A stretch of 23,161 bases of DNA from UBA4656 sp002405525. Its GTDB lineage: Bacteria; Pseudomonadota; Gammaproteobacteria; Xanthomonadales; Ahniellaceae. The notes beneath the pieces are model-generated. The model was not told the origin of the DNA and ran no database searches. It saw only the letters and a program-made list of their open reading frames with translations. Numbering within the stretch: position 1 is the first letter of the stretch; the number at the start of each line of letters is the position of its first letter. This document shows positions 1 to 7,208 of the stretch, one piece after another. The stretch covers positions 1 through 23,161 of the forward strand of contig DAIMGT010000062.1 of the NCBI GenBank assembly GCA_036723735.1, in the 5' to 3' direction. The translations under genes and the position numbers were made by a program.

Positions 1-2
1 TC

Positions 3-524
3 AGCGGGACGCCGACGTCGCCGGCCGCGGCGGTCAACACGGCGGCGAACTTCAACACGGGTGCATGGAACACGACCTCGTACAGCCCGAGTCCGGCGTC
101 GAGCAGTTGCGTGCTGAACGACTGCAGCCTGGTGGCGGGGCCTTATACGCCGCCCCCGCCGCCCCCGATCGTCCGCTTCTACAACGAAGCGGTGCGAGAT
201 CTTCAGGACGCCATCATTGAAAACGTGAAGCCAACGAATCCCGTCACCGAGGCGGCCAAGCAACTTCGAGAATTTGGCAAGAACGTCAAGGACGGATTCG
301 AGCTTCTCAAGGATCCATTCACCACGCCAGGATTCAAGGAGCAGTACGCGCCGAAACTTCCGTCGCGACCGTCGCTTGATCTCCGGCTACCCCCTGCTCG
401 CGGTGGTGGTGGCTCGGTGCCAGCCGAGTCCAAGCCCCCAAAATACGATCCTTCAAAGCCTGCATACATCTACACCCCTGCAGTACCGCGTTACTGTCAC
501 CGCGGCGTGATCTGCACCATTTGA
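3..524 (+). CDS. Unrecognised protein, C-terminal part (left end cut by window)
   Basis: The frame is open from the first bases of the window to a TGA at 522-524, so about 173 C-terminal residues are present and the true start lies outside. A GTG at 111 is in frame, but nothing marks it as a start. The visible protein begins with an Ser/Thr/Asn/Ala-rich low-complexity stretch holding two Cys (SSSCVLNDCS). It continues through a six-proline run and a charged, probably helical segment (about residues 54-105, with VRFYNEAVRDLQDAI and AAKQLREFGKNVKDGFELL). It ends in a Pro/Gly-rich tail with two Cys (PRYCHRGVICTI). The many AAT, GAA, AAG and ATT codons make it less GC-rich than the rest of the window, which may mean transfer. 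I cannot assign a function. A long secreted or polymorphic-toxin-type protein is possible but unproven. Confidence 0.55.
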   Translation, partial: SGTPTSPAAAVNTAANFNTGAWNTTSYSPSPASSSCVLNDCSLVAGPYTPPPPPPIVRFYNEAVRDLQDAIIENVKPTNPVTEAAKQLREFGKNVKDGFELLKDPFTTPGFKEQYAPKLPSRPSLDLRLPPARGGGGSVPAESKPPKYDPSKPAYIYTPAVPRYCHRGVICTI

Positions 525-620
525 TCGATTCCAAGGAAGATGAGCCAGTCCGGAACGGTCACGGTTTTCGGATTGTGACGACAGGTCAATCCGGGACGTT
601 CATCGGGGACAGTCATGACT

Positions 621-650
621 CCGGCCGGGTGCTGACAGGCGCCCGGCCGG
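621..650. repeat. REP-like hairpin, copy 1
   Basis: CCGGCCGGGTGC (621-632) pairs with GCGCCCGGCCGG (639-650) around the loop TGACAG: 12 base pairs including one G.U wobble. It is preceded by GGGACAGTCATGACT. No T-run follows, so it is not a classical terminator. It resembles repetitive extragenic palindromes. Confidence 0.75.
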
Positions 651-711
651 CACGGCGGCCGGACGCCGCGCCGCCGCGTGCGCCAAGGCGTGCCGGATGG
701 ATCGACGAGGT

Positions 712-737
712 GGGGGGGCAGGGTCCGGGGTGGTGGG
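712..737 (+). other. G-quadruplex motif between two REP-like hairpins
   Basis: Four G-runs of at least three (712-718, 721-723, 727-730, 735-737) are separated by spacers of 2, 3 and 4 bases, satisfying the canonical G4 pattern on the + strand. It lies midway between the hairpins at 621-650 and 759-788. Folding is not shown; runs of G are common in DNA this GC-rich. Confidence 0.45.
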
Positions 738-758
738 ACTGCTGGGACAGCCATGAAC

Positions 759-788
759 CCGGCCGGGTGCTGACAGGCGCCCGGCCGG
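759..788. repeat. REP-like hairpin, copy 2
   Basis: The same 30 bases as copy 1 at 621-650: arms 759-770 and 777-788, loop TGACAG. Similarity to copy 1 extends on both sides (GGGACAGCCATGAACC before; GGACGCCGCGCCG about 20 bases after), so the repeated unit is roughly 140 bases and the two copies stand head to tail. Confidence 0.75.
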
Positions 789-960
789 CCGCAGCCGACG
801 GGACGCCGCGCCGTCGCACGCGGCATGCTTGCGTGCGGTGCATCGGGCGCAAGGACCGTCTCGTTGCCCGACCGGTCGATCCGGGACCGGCGACCTGGCG
901 GGCTTGTTTGGACTCCCGGGTTCCCGAGGGAGGCTCGCTGGGTTGACGCAGCCAATCCGG

Positions 961-1060
961 GGCAGTGAGGACTCCGGCCGGGTGCTTCCGATCCGGGAGT
1001 GCTTCCGATCCGGGACAGCCATGGATCCGGCCGGGCGCCGATACGCACCCGGTCGCAAGA
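961..1060. repeat. Degenerate REP-like copies 3 and 4 with a 17-bp tandem duplication
   Basis: Copy 3 is GGCAGTGAGGACTCCGGCC followed by GGGTGC. Copy 4 is GGGACAGCCATGGATCCGG followed by CCGGGCGC (1033-1040), which can pair with GCACCCGG at 1045-1052 (one mismatch). Between them GTGCTTCCGATCCGGGA occurs twice without a gap (982-998 and 999-1015), identical base for base. Confidence 0.65.
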
Positions 1061-1162
1061 CAGTCACGTTTTCTCGGGGGACCACCCGGGGCGCTTCGGC
1101 GCAGGACGCGCGAGACAAGAAACCGCTTCTGATTCCATCTCGTTTGATTCCAGCCCGTTGCC

Positions 1163-1188
1163 TACAATCCGCGCTTTCCAGCCAGGAG
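1163..1188 (+). promoter_or_regulatory. Probable -10 element and ribosome binding site of the 1195 gene
   Basis: TACAAT (1163-1168) is one base from the -10 consensus, in the context TTGCCTACAATCCGCGC. AGGAG (1184-1188) stands six bases before the ATG at 1195 and supports that start over the many upstream in-frame codons. No good -35 was recognised. Confidence 0.5.
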
Positions 1189-1194
1189 CGCGCC

Positions 1195-2415
1195 ATGCGC
1201 CGAATCATCGCCGGCCTGATCCTGTCGTTGGTCGCGGCGGCCGCCCCGGCGCAGCAGCGGGACTCCTTCGACCTCGAGTACGTGGTCAGCCTGCGGCAGG
1301 CCACCCGCGATGCGCTGGTCGAGGTGCGCCTCGGCGGCGGCGGTGCGGTCAAGCGGCTTCGGTTCGAACTCAAGCCCGGCCGGCAGTCGGATCCGAAGGC
1401 CGATGGATCGCTGGTGGAGAAGGACGGTGCCTGGACCTGGGAGCCGCCGGCGCGCGGCGGCACGTTGCGGCTGGTGGCGAAGATCGACCACGAGCGGCGC
1501 GGCAACGGCTACGACGCCTACATGGGCCGCCGCTGGGCGGTGTTCCGCGGCGACGACCTGGTGCCGGCATTCCGCGCGCGGCTGGCCAAGGGCGCGCAGT
1601 CGCGCGCGACCTTGCGCTTCGTCCTGCCGCCCGGCTGGGACAATGCCGACACCGGCTGGCCGCACGGGCCGGACAAGCAGCATTTCCTGATCGACAATCC
1701 GGAGCGTCGCTTCGACCGTCCGGTCGGCTGGATGATCGTCGGCGACCTCGGCACGCGGCGCGAGCGGGTGGGGCCGACCGAGATCGCCGTGGCGGCGCCC
1801 AAGGGGGCGGGTTTGCACCGCATGGACGTGATGACCTTCCTGACCTTCGTCTGGCCCGAGTTCGAGCACGCCTTCGGAAGCCTGCCGCCGAAGATCCTGC
1901 TGGTCGGCGCCGGCGAGCCGATGTGGCGTGGGGGGTTGTCGGCGCCGAATTCCCTGTTCCTGCACGCCGAGCGGCCGCTGGTCAGCGAGAACGGCACCAG
2001 CACACTGCTGCACGAACTGGTGCACGTCGCCACCCGCATCCGCGGACAGCGCCGCGAGGACGACTGGATCGCCGAGGGGCTGGCGGAGTACTACGCGATC
2101 GAACTGATGCATCGCGCCGGCGGCATGACCGATGCGCGCCGCGAGATCGTGCGCGCCAGCCTCGAGCGCTGGAGCGACGACGTAAAGACCTTGCTGGCGC
2201 GGCGCTCGACCGGTGCGGTCACCGCGCGCGCGGCCCTGCTGTTCGAGGACATCGACCGCGAGATCCGCGCCGCCAGCGGCGGCAAGCGCGACCTCGACGA
2301 CGCGGTGCGCGGCCTGGTGCGGCGGCGCGACGTCAGCCTCGCCGAACTGCGCGTGGCGGTGGAAAAAGCCGCGGGCCGGCCGGTGAAGGCGCTGGACACG
2401 CCGCTGCTGCGCTGA
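1195..2415 (+). CDS. Secreted HExxH metallopeptidase (gluzincin, M61-like)
   Basis: 406 residues. The N-terminus is a signal peptide (MRRIIAGLILSLVAAAAPAQ), so the enzyme acts in the periplasm or outside. The zinc motif HELVH is at residues 273-277. The likely third ligand is E294 in WIAEGLAEYY, 16 residues after the second His, which resembles the WFSEGFTSYY segment of M61 glycyl aminopeptidases. The region before residue 200 is beta-rich, as expected for the N-terminal domain of M1/M61-type enzymes, but the whole protein is shorter than typical members (near 600) and has no PDZ domain. The frame is open upstream to 829; the ATG at 1195 is chosen because it is followed by a signal peptide and preceded by AGGAG at six bases. 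It lies tail to tail with the carboxypeptidase gene, 33 bases apart. Zinc-peptidase fold is fairly sure; substrate and exact family are not. Confidence 0.85.
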   Translation: MRRIIAGLILSLVAAAAPAQQRDSFDLEYVVSLRQATRDALVEVRLGGGGAVKRLRFELKPGRQSDPKADGSLVEKDGAWTWEPPARGGTLRLVAKIDHERRGNGYDAYMGRRWAVFRGDDLVPAFRARLAKGAQSRATLRFVLPPGWDNADTGWPHGPDKQHFLIDNPERRFDRPVGWMIVGDLGTRRERVGPTEIAVAAPKGAGLHRMDVMTFLTFVWPEFEHAFGSLPPKILLVGAGEPMWRGGLSAPNSLFLHAERPLVSENGTSTLLHELVHVATRIRGQRREDDWIAEGLAEYYAIELMHRAGGMTDARREIVRASLERWSDDVKTLLARRSTGAVTARAALLFEDIDREIRAASGGKRDLDDAVRGLVRRRDVSLAELRVAVEKAAGRPVKALDTPLLR

Positions 2416-2448
2416 CGTTGGCGGCGCCGCCGCGACCGACGCCCCCGG

Positions 2449-4860
2449 TCAGGGTTCGAAGCCGCTGCCGAATAGCGTGTCGCTCGGGCCTTGCGTGGCC
2501 CGGCAGGCCGGCCCGCCCGCGTCCAGCGCGATGTTGTCCACGTACCAGCCGTCGCGCGCCACGCTGCCGTCGCTGGTGAAGCGGAAGCGCAGCCGCGCCT
2601 GCGCGCTGCCGGCGATCTGTGGCAAGTCGAGCGCGATGCGGCGCAGCGCGGGATCGCCGCTGCAGCGCCAGGCGAAGGTCGACCAGCTGGTGCCGCCGTC
2701 GGTGCTGTACTCGACGTTGCCGAAGTCGTAACCGGGCTCGGTGTCGCACCAGGAGTCGAACGACAACACCGGGTTTTCATGGCTCGTGAGGTCGACGGTG
2801 GGCGACACCAGGCTGGTGTTGGCGTTGTTCGCATACTGGCCCGCCGGGGACTCGGTCCATGCGCGCGAACCGGTCTGCGCGGTCGCCGCTGCGGTGATCG
2901 CCCACGGGGCCTGGGCCGTCCACGCGCCGGCGCCGGACTCCGCATCGCTGCCCGCGCGCCGGCACAGCGCGAACAGGGTGATGTCGCGCGCCATCTGTCC
3001 ACCGCCGGCGACGAGCGTTCCGGGCAGCGATGTGCTCTCGTGGCCCGGTGCGCTGGCCAGGATCGTGTGCGTGCCGGCCGGGAGGCGGCGCGAATAGGTG
3101 CCATTGGCCGCGCTGGTCGACGCGAAACCTGCGGCCGCGACCGTCGCGCCAGCGAGCGGTGCGCCGCTGCCCGCCGCGCGCACCGTGCCGGCGACTTCGC
3201 CCACCGCGCTGGCGGCGTAGACCTGCACCCAGCCCGTCGCCCAGGGGCCATCGTTGCCGGCCGCATCGCGTCCCCGCACCCAGGCCAGCGTGCGCCCGGC
3301 CGGTGGTGTGGCGAGTGTCGCGCGCACCGTTTCCACGGTCGCGTTGAACGCGCCGTCGGCGGCGGTCATCGGCAGGGGGTGGCCGCTTGCCGTCGACCAC
3401 GGGGGAGCGCCGACCCAGGCCGTGGCGCCGGCGATCGCCTGCGCGGCCTGGCTGCCGCCGTTCGCGTTGGAGTAGCGCGTATCGTCCAGCACCGCGGACA
3501 ACACCACCGGCTCGCTTTCGATCGGCAGGTCGGGGTCGGTGACCACGGCGCGCGCGTCGGGACCGGCAGCCACGCGATACGGGCGGTGCAGCGTGCGCGC
3601 GGCAAAGCGAAGGGCGCGGAGATTGTCCGGCCAGATGGTGTTCTCGAACAGCGCGCAGTCCTGGAAGAAGGCGGTGCCGAGTTCAAAGGCGTAGGCCGGC
3701 ACCCCGAGTTCGCCATAGACCGTGTCGTTGGTCGTGCCGTCGGTGACGTACAGCTCGTTGGACTGCTGGGGGGTGTAGCCGGTGTGCCAGGCGAACCGCC
3801 GCCCGAGTGCCTCCAGCGGTGCGGCGTTCGGCGCCGGACCCGCACCCGCCGTGGTCCAGCCCCAGGGCCAGAGGACGAGCTGCGAGTACGAGTGGATGTC
3901 GAAGAACAGTCCGTCGGTGTCGAGGTCGGCCGCATCGGTGTCGAGTGGCCCCCGGCGGTCGGGATAGAGCGAGCGCACATAGGCCACGATGGTCGCGGTC
4001 TCCGGTTCCGACGATGCCGACGGGCCCCGATAGGTATCCGCGCACGGATTGGTGCTGGAGCCGCCGCCGCCCACCGCCTGGCCCCACTTGAAGGGCCAGT
4101 TGCGGTTGAGGTCCGCGCCGCGCATGGTGCTGGTCGCGCCGCAGTACGAGGTATTGGTGTTCTTGCGCCATGACAGCGCCGTTTCCGCTCTCTTGCGGCC
4201 GTCGGGGTTGGCGTGCACCAGCAGGTGGACCTCGTGCCGGTCGAGGATCGCGGTCGCCTCGGGATCGCTGCCGTGGTTGGCAAGCAGCCATTCGCCGAAG
4301 CGCAGTCCGACTTCGGCCGGCGTGTACTCGCGCGCATGCACCGACGTCATGATGAACAGCCGCGGCTTGTCTCCGGTCAGCGCGAGGTTGGTCAGGCGCA
4401 GCACGCGCAGGTCCTCGCCGCCGCCGGGCTGCGCGGCGGTCTTCTCCCAGGTGTCGCCGATGTCGACCACGCTCGCCAGCGTGGGGTACTGCGCCGCCAA
4501 CTGGTCCAGGCGCGACTTCGCCTCCGCCACCGTGCGGTAGCACGGATAGCCGGGAATGCCCTTGGCATGGCCGGGCAGCCGCCGCAGCGGCCGGTTGATC
4601 GCCGCGCTGGCGTCGTCGTCGACCTGCCAGCGCAGGCCGGCAGCCTTGAGGACCGCGCGCTCCATCGGATCGGCTTCCACCACCACCAGGCCCTTGACGG
4701 TGTCGACGATGAGATGCGTGTGGCGGGACGCAAGGTCCTGGATCACGGCCGGGTCGCGGGTCTCGACGCGCAGGACTTCGGTGCGGGGCGCCGACTCCTG
4801 CGCGGCCGCGGCCTGCGGCAGCAGGGCGATTGCCATGGCGAGGTGCAGGGTCAGGCGCAT
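2449..4860 (-). CDS. Secreted zinc carboxypeptidase (M14) with regulatory-like and beta-sandwich C-terminal domains
   Basis: 803 residues from ATG 4860, chosen because it opens directly into a signal peptide (MRLTLHLAMAIALLPQAAAA). An in-frame start 35 codons upstream would bury it. Domains: a pro-region to about 100; an M14 catalytic domain (about 105-435) beginning GIPGYPCYRTV, with zinc ligands H175 and E178 (HARE) and H323 (DIHS), substrate-binding N252-R253 (DLNRNW), and general base E393 (FELG); a linker with Ig-like character; a carboxypeptidase regulatory-like beta sandwich near 580-650 (GTVRAAGSGAPLAGATV); and a last domain with FDSWCDTEPGYDFGNVEYS and DGWYVDNIALD, the type found at the ends of secreted peptidases. 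The protein ends LFGSGFEP. It should cleave C-terminal residues from peptides outside the cell. It is a divergent paralogue of the neighbour starting at 5038 and shares its catalytic layout. Confidence 0.93.
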   Translation of the reverse strand: MRLTLHLAMAIALLPQAAAAQESAPRTEVLRVETRDPAVIQDLASRHTHLIVDTVKGLVVVEADPMERAVLKAAGLRWQVDDDASAAINRPLRRLPGHAKGIPGYPCYRTVAEAKSRLDQLAAQYPTLASVVDIGDTWEKTAAQPGGGEDLRVLRLTNLALTGDKPRLFIMTSVHAREYTPAEVGLRFGEWLLANHGSDPEATAILDRHEVHLLVHANPDGRKRAETALSWRKNTNTSYCGATSTMRGADLNRNWPFKWGQAVGGGGSSTNPCADTYRGPSASSEPETATIVAYVRSLYPDRRGPLDTDAADLDTDGLFFDIHSYSQLVLWPWGWTTAGAGPAPNAAPLEALGRRFAWHTGYTPQQSNELYVTDGTTNDTVYGELGVPAYAFELGTAFFQDCALFENTIWPDNLRALRFAARTLHRPYRVAAGPDARAVVTDPDLPIESEPVVLSAVLDDTRYSNANGGSQAAQAIAGATAWVGAPPWSTASGHPLPMTAADGAFNATVETVRATLATPPAGRTLAWVRGRDAAGNDGPWATGWVQVYAASAVGEVAGTVRAAGSGAPLAGATVAAAGFASTSAANGTYSRRLPAGTHTILASAPGHESTSLPGTLVAGGGQMARDITLFALCRRAGSDAESGAGAWTAQAPWAITAAATAQTGSRAWTESPAGQYANNANTSLVSPTVDLTSHENPVLSFDSWCDTEPGYDFGNVEYSTDGGTSWSTFAWRCSGDPALRRIALDLPQIAGSAQARLRFRFTSDGSVARDGWYVDNIALDAGGPACRATQGPSDTLFGSGFEP

Positions 4861-4887
4861 GCGCTTTTCGGGGTCGGCAGGCAGCGC

Positions 4888-4893
4888 AGTGTG
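4888..4893 (-). promoter_or_regulatory. Possible -10 (CACACT) of the minus-strand M14 gene
   Basis: On the minus strand CACACTGCGC lies about 28 bases before the ATG at 4860, giving a short leader. The same ACACTGCGC string precedes glnE and the RutE-like gene, which is why it is listed. No -35 and only a weak purine stretch (GAAAAG) before the start are visible. Confidence 0.35.
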
Positions 4894-5005
4894 CCACGGG
4901 GCAAGCGACGCGCCACCGCTTGGTTCCGGCGTCTGCCCGGTTCCGCCCGAACGGCTGTGGAGCATGCGCAGCCACCCGCCAGTGCCTGCGCGGCACCCGT
5001 GCCGC

Positions 5006-5033
5006 TATGCTGCCGCGCTTTGTCGCGGGGGAA
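5006..5033 (+). promoter_or_regulatory. Probable -10 (TATGCT) and ribosome binding site of the plus-strand M14 gene
   Basis: TATGCT (5006-5011) could start RNA near 5018. GGGGGAA (5027-5033) sits four bases before ATG 5038. The 15469 gene has the same GGGGGAA site. Confidence 0.45.
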
Positions 5034-5037
5034 TGCC

Positions 5038-6735
5038 ATGCGTCCGATCAGCCTTGCTCTCGCGGCCCTGCTACTCGCCTTGGCACCGGTGGCGGAATGC
5101 GCCGAAGCGCCGCCCGCCGGCAGCGGGCCCTGGGTGGTGCGGGCCACTTTCAAGGACGACCGCAGCCTCGCCTTGCTGATGCGCCGTGCAGCGCCCTGGC
5201 GGGTCGACCGCGAGTCGCGCGAGGTGCTGATCGAGGTCGACAATGCCTTCGAGTGGCAGCGCATGCAGCGCGAAGGCTTCGAGGTGCGGCTGGACGCGGA
5301 GCTCACCGGCGCCCTGCGCTCGCCGCCGGCCAAGGCCGTGGGACAGATCACCGGGATACCTGGTTACACCTGCTACCGCACGGTGGAGGAGACCTTCGCC
5401 GCGGCCGAGGCCCTGGTTGCCACGCGGCCCACGCTGGCGGAGTGGATCGACATCGGCGATTCGTGGCGCAAGCAGCAGAACCTGCCCGGCGGCTGGGACA
5501 TCCGCGTGCTGCGCATCACCAATCGCGCGATCCCCGGCCCGAAGCCGGTGCTGTTCCTGCAGGGGGCGTTGCACGCGCGCGAGTACGTGACCGCCGAAAC
5601 CGTGCTGCGCTTCGGCGAACAGATGCTCGCCGGCTACGGCACCGACGCGGACGCGACCTGGATCATCGATCACCACGACATCCACCTGCTGCCGGTGGCC
5701 AACCCCGATGGCCGCAAGGTGGCCGAGACGGCGGCCACGCGATTGCAGCGCAAGAACCGCAACGAGGGATTCTGCGCCGCCGGCGGCACCAGCCTGGGCG
5801 TGGACCTCAACCGCAACTACGCGTGGAACTTCGCCGGCCCCGGCAGCTCAGGGGAACCGTGCGCGTCGAACTTCCACGGCCCTTCCAGCCTGAGCGAGCC
5901 CGAGACACAGTCGATCACGGCCTGGCTGCGCAACATCTTCCCCGACCAGCGGGCCGAGACCTCGCTCAGCGATCGCGTGACGCCGGTGTCGCTGGACGCC
6001 ACCGGCTTCTACGTCGACGTCCACAGCAACGGCGCGGGCAACTGGTTTCCCTGGGGCGACGTGACGTCGACCGCGCCCAACGGCACCCGGATGCAGACGT
6101 TGGCGCGGAAGCTCGAGTTCTACAACGGCTACCAGGCGATCCAGGGTGCCTTCACCGGTGCGATCGGCGGCGCGTCCGACGACTACACCTTCGGCACGCT
6201 CGGGGTGCCGGCGTTCACCATGGAACTCGGTGGCAGCGACTTCTGGCCCGCATGCACGACCTATGAGGCGCAGATCGCGCCCGGCACGCTGGCGTCGTTC
6301 CGCTTCGCCGCGCGGATCGTGCGCGCGCCCTTCCGCCTGCCGGCGGGGCCGGAACTGGTCGCGGCGGCGGCTTCGCCGACGGATCTTTCGCCGGGCGGCA
6401 GCACGCAATTGACCGCGACCGCCAGCGACGCCCGCTTCGGGCCCGGCACCGGGGCTGAACCGACACAGGCCGTGCAGGGCGTGGAAGTCTTCCTGCAGCC
6501 GCCCTGGACACCCGGCGCCGTCGCGATCGGCAGCATGGCGGCGGTCGATGGGAGTTTTGATTCGAGCCAGGAATCCGTGTCGTTCACCCTCGGCGCCGCG
6601 CAACTCGCCGTCGGACGGCAACTCGTGTACCTGCAGGCGATCGACGCGGCCGGCAACCGCGGGCCGGTTTCGGCGGTGTTCGTTTCCCTGCAGGGTGGCG
6701 TGTTCGCCGACGGCTTCGAGCCCGGGCCGCCGTGA
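5038..6735 (+). CDS. Secreted zinc carboxypeptidase (M14), short paralogue
   Basis: 565 residues with a signal peptide (MRPISLALAALLLALAPVAECA). The pro-region runs to about 102 and ends at GITGIPGYTCYRTV-type sequence, the same junction as in the divergent neighbour. The M14 domain (about 103-435) shows H179 and E182 (LHAREY), N258-R259 (DLNRNY), H329 (DVHSNG) and E396 (MELGGS), a complete active site. A single beta-rich domain follows (about 440-550, DAAGNRGPVSAVFVSL), and the protein ends VFADGFEPGPP. It lacks the regulatory-like and last beta-sandwich domains of the longer paralogue. The conserved terminal FxxGFEP in both suggests a shared secretion or anchoring tail; similar short GFE endings are, as I recall, frequent in exported proteins of this bacterial group. 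ATG 5038 is supported by GGGGGAA four bases upstream. The two genes diverge from a 177-base spacer and probably arose by duplication and inversion. Confidence 0.93.
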   Translation: MRPISLALAALLLALAPVAECAEAPPAGSGPWVVRATFKDDRSLALLMRRAAPWRVDRESREVLIEVDNAFEWQRMQREGFEVRLDAELTGALRSPPAKAVGQITGIPGYTCYRTVEETFAAAEALVATRPTLAEWIDIGDSWRKQQNLPGGWDIRVLRITNRAIPGPKPVLFLQGALHAREYVTAETVLRFGEQMLAGYGTDADATWIIDHHDIHLLPVANPDGRKVAETAATRLQRKNRNEGFCAAGGTSLGVDLNRNYAWNFAGPGSSGEPCASNFHGPSSLSEPETQSITAWLRNIFPDQRAETSLSDRVTPVSLDATGFYVDVHSNGAGNWFPWGDVTSTAPNGTRMQTLARKLEFYNGYQAIQGAFTGAIGGASDDYTFGTLGVPAFTMELGGSDFWPACTTYEAQIAPGTLASFRFAARIVRAPFRLPAGPELVAAAASPTDLSPGGSTQLTATASDARFGPGTGAEPTQAVQGVEVFLQPPWTPGAVAIGSMAAVDGSFDSSQESVSFTLGAAQLAVGRQLVYLQAIDAAGNRGPVSAVFVSLQGGVFADGFEPGPP

Positions 6736-6764
6736 GCGGCTGAGATGAAAATCAGGCTCTCAGG

Positions 6765-6782
6765 CAGGCCGTGAACGGCCTG
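6765..6782. repeat. Small perfect hairpin after the M14 gene
   Basis: CAGGCCG (6765-6771), loop TGAA, CGGCCTG (6776-6782). It is 30 bases after the stop codon with no T-run, so it may protect an mRNA end or belong to the adjacent hairpin as one repeat. Confidence 0.55.
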
Positions 6783-6784
6783 TG

Positions 6785-6816
6785 CGCGGATCATGCACGC
6801 CAGGGCATGATTCGCG
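6785..6816. repeat. 12-bp stem hairpin, REP-like
   Basis: CGCGGATCATGC (6785-6796) pairs with GCATGATTCGCG (6805-6816), with one G.U pair and the loop ACGCCAGG. It directly follows the 6765-6782 hairpin. The paired elements look like a two-hairpin intergenic repeat; further copies elsewhere in the genome would confirm it. Confidence 0.6.
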
Positions 6817-7078
6817 GGAGCGAGTCCGGGCCGGTGCCGGAGTCGCGACTGGAGAAGTCCACAGGATGCGGTCTTTCTCACCTGTGCTGAGGCCCCCTCT
6901 GCCGCAGCATTGCGGCGTTCGCCCCACCGCGATCCGCCGGCGCGGGTCCGCGCACGCTCGTACGCGTCCGCCAGCACGGCGCGAATGCCTCCGGGCCGGC
7001 CCGCGCGACGGGCACCCGCGTGCCGGCGCCCATCGCGCCACCTGCTGCACTGCGGCGTGGCATTTCCACGCGCCCGAA

Positions 7079-7159
7079 TAGACTACGTCCGCCTGCCGCC
7101 GAACGGCCGGTGGGGAGGGAGGAAACCCGCGACGCGCCAGCGCCGCGGGTTTCTTTTTT
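7079..7159 (+). ncRNA. Candidate small RNA or orphan leader
   Basis: A TAGACT -10-like box (7079-7084) lies upstream of a strong terminator with no credible gene between. If used, it would give an RNA of about 70 bases (near 7091 to 7159) with a small first hairpin, a purine-rich single-stranded stretch GGTGGGGAGGGAGG, and the terminator hairpin. The promoter is weak evidence. The terminator could instead serve read-through from the M14 gene 390 bases upstream. Confidence 0.3.
7122..7159 (+). terminator. Rho-independent terminator (+ strand)
   Basis: GAAACCCGCG (7122-7131) and CGCGGGTTTC (7144-7153) form a perfect 10-bp stem around a 12-base loop, followed at once by TTTTTT (7154-7159). It is directional: no T-run exists on the other side. 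It insulates glnE from upstream transcription. Confidence 0.88.
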
Positions 7160-7196
7160 CCGGCCCGCCGCGTGGCGCGCCGGGCCCGTCGGCTGC

Positions 7197-7202
7197 GACA
7201 CT
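7197..7202 (+). promoter_or_regulatory. glnE -10-like element (GACACT), leaderless layout
   Basis: GACACT, in the context TGCGACACTGCGCCG, ends exactly six bases before ATG 7209, so transcription would begin at or next to the start codon. No Shine-Dalgarno sequence is present. The ACACTGCGCCG string recurs before the RutE-like gene. Confidence 0.45.
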
Positions 7203-7208
7203 GCGCCG

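Larger units (their letters stand above)
525..1194. other. Gene-free spacer with REP-like repeats
   Basis: No convincing gene lies in these 670 bases. Open frames on both strands here are products of GC-rich repeats and lack start signals. The stretch is built from diverged copies of one motif, GGGACAGYCATGAMYCC followed by GGCCGGGTGC, near 607, 745, 961 and 1013. The first two copies form perfect hairpins. A G-quadruplex motif and a 17-bp tandem duplication also lie inside. The last 50 bases carry the probable promoter of the peptidase gene starting at 1195. Confidence 0.7.
6736..7121. other. Hairpin-rich spacer between the M14 gene and glnE
   Basis: No gene is supported here. Besides the two hairpins listed separately there are GCCGCA-GCAT-TGCGGC (6901-6916), the palindrome AGTCGCGACT (6841-6850), and CACAGG/CCTGTG arms near 6860-6885. 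None is followed by a T-run. The density of perfect inverted repeats suggests a mosaic intergenic repeat rather than plain spacer. Confidence 0.5.

Noticed and set aside
607..1060. CRISPR array
   Set aside because: The repeat units are few, unequal in length, diverged, and themselves hairpins; there are no uniform spacers or cas genes.
829..1194. An N-terminal extension of the first metallopeptidase back to 829
   Set aside because: The added sequence translates the repeat array and would put the signal peptide inside the protein; AGGAG before ATG 1195 marks the start.
497..1505. Open frames on both strands within the repeat array, some extending into the 1195 gene
   Set aside because: They reflect repeated GC-rich units, have Arg/Pro-rich translations without domains, and lack ribosome binding sites.
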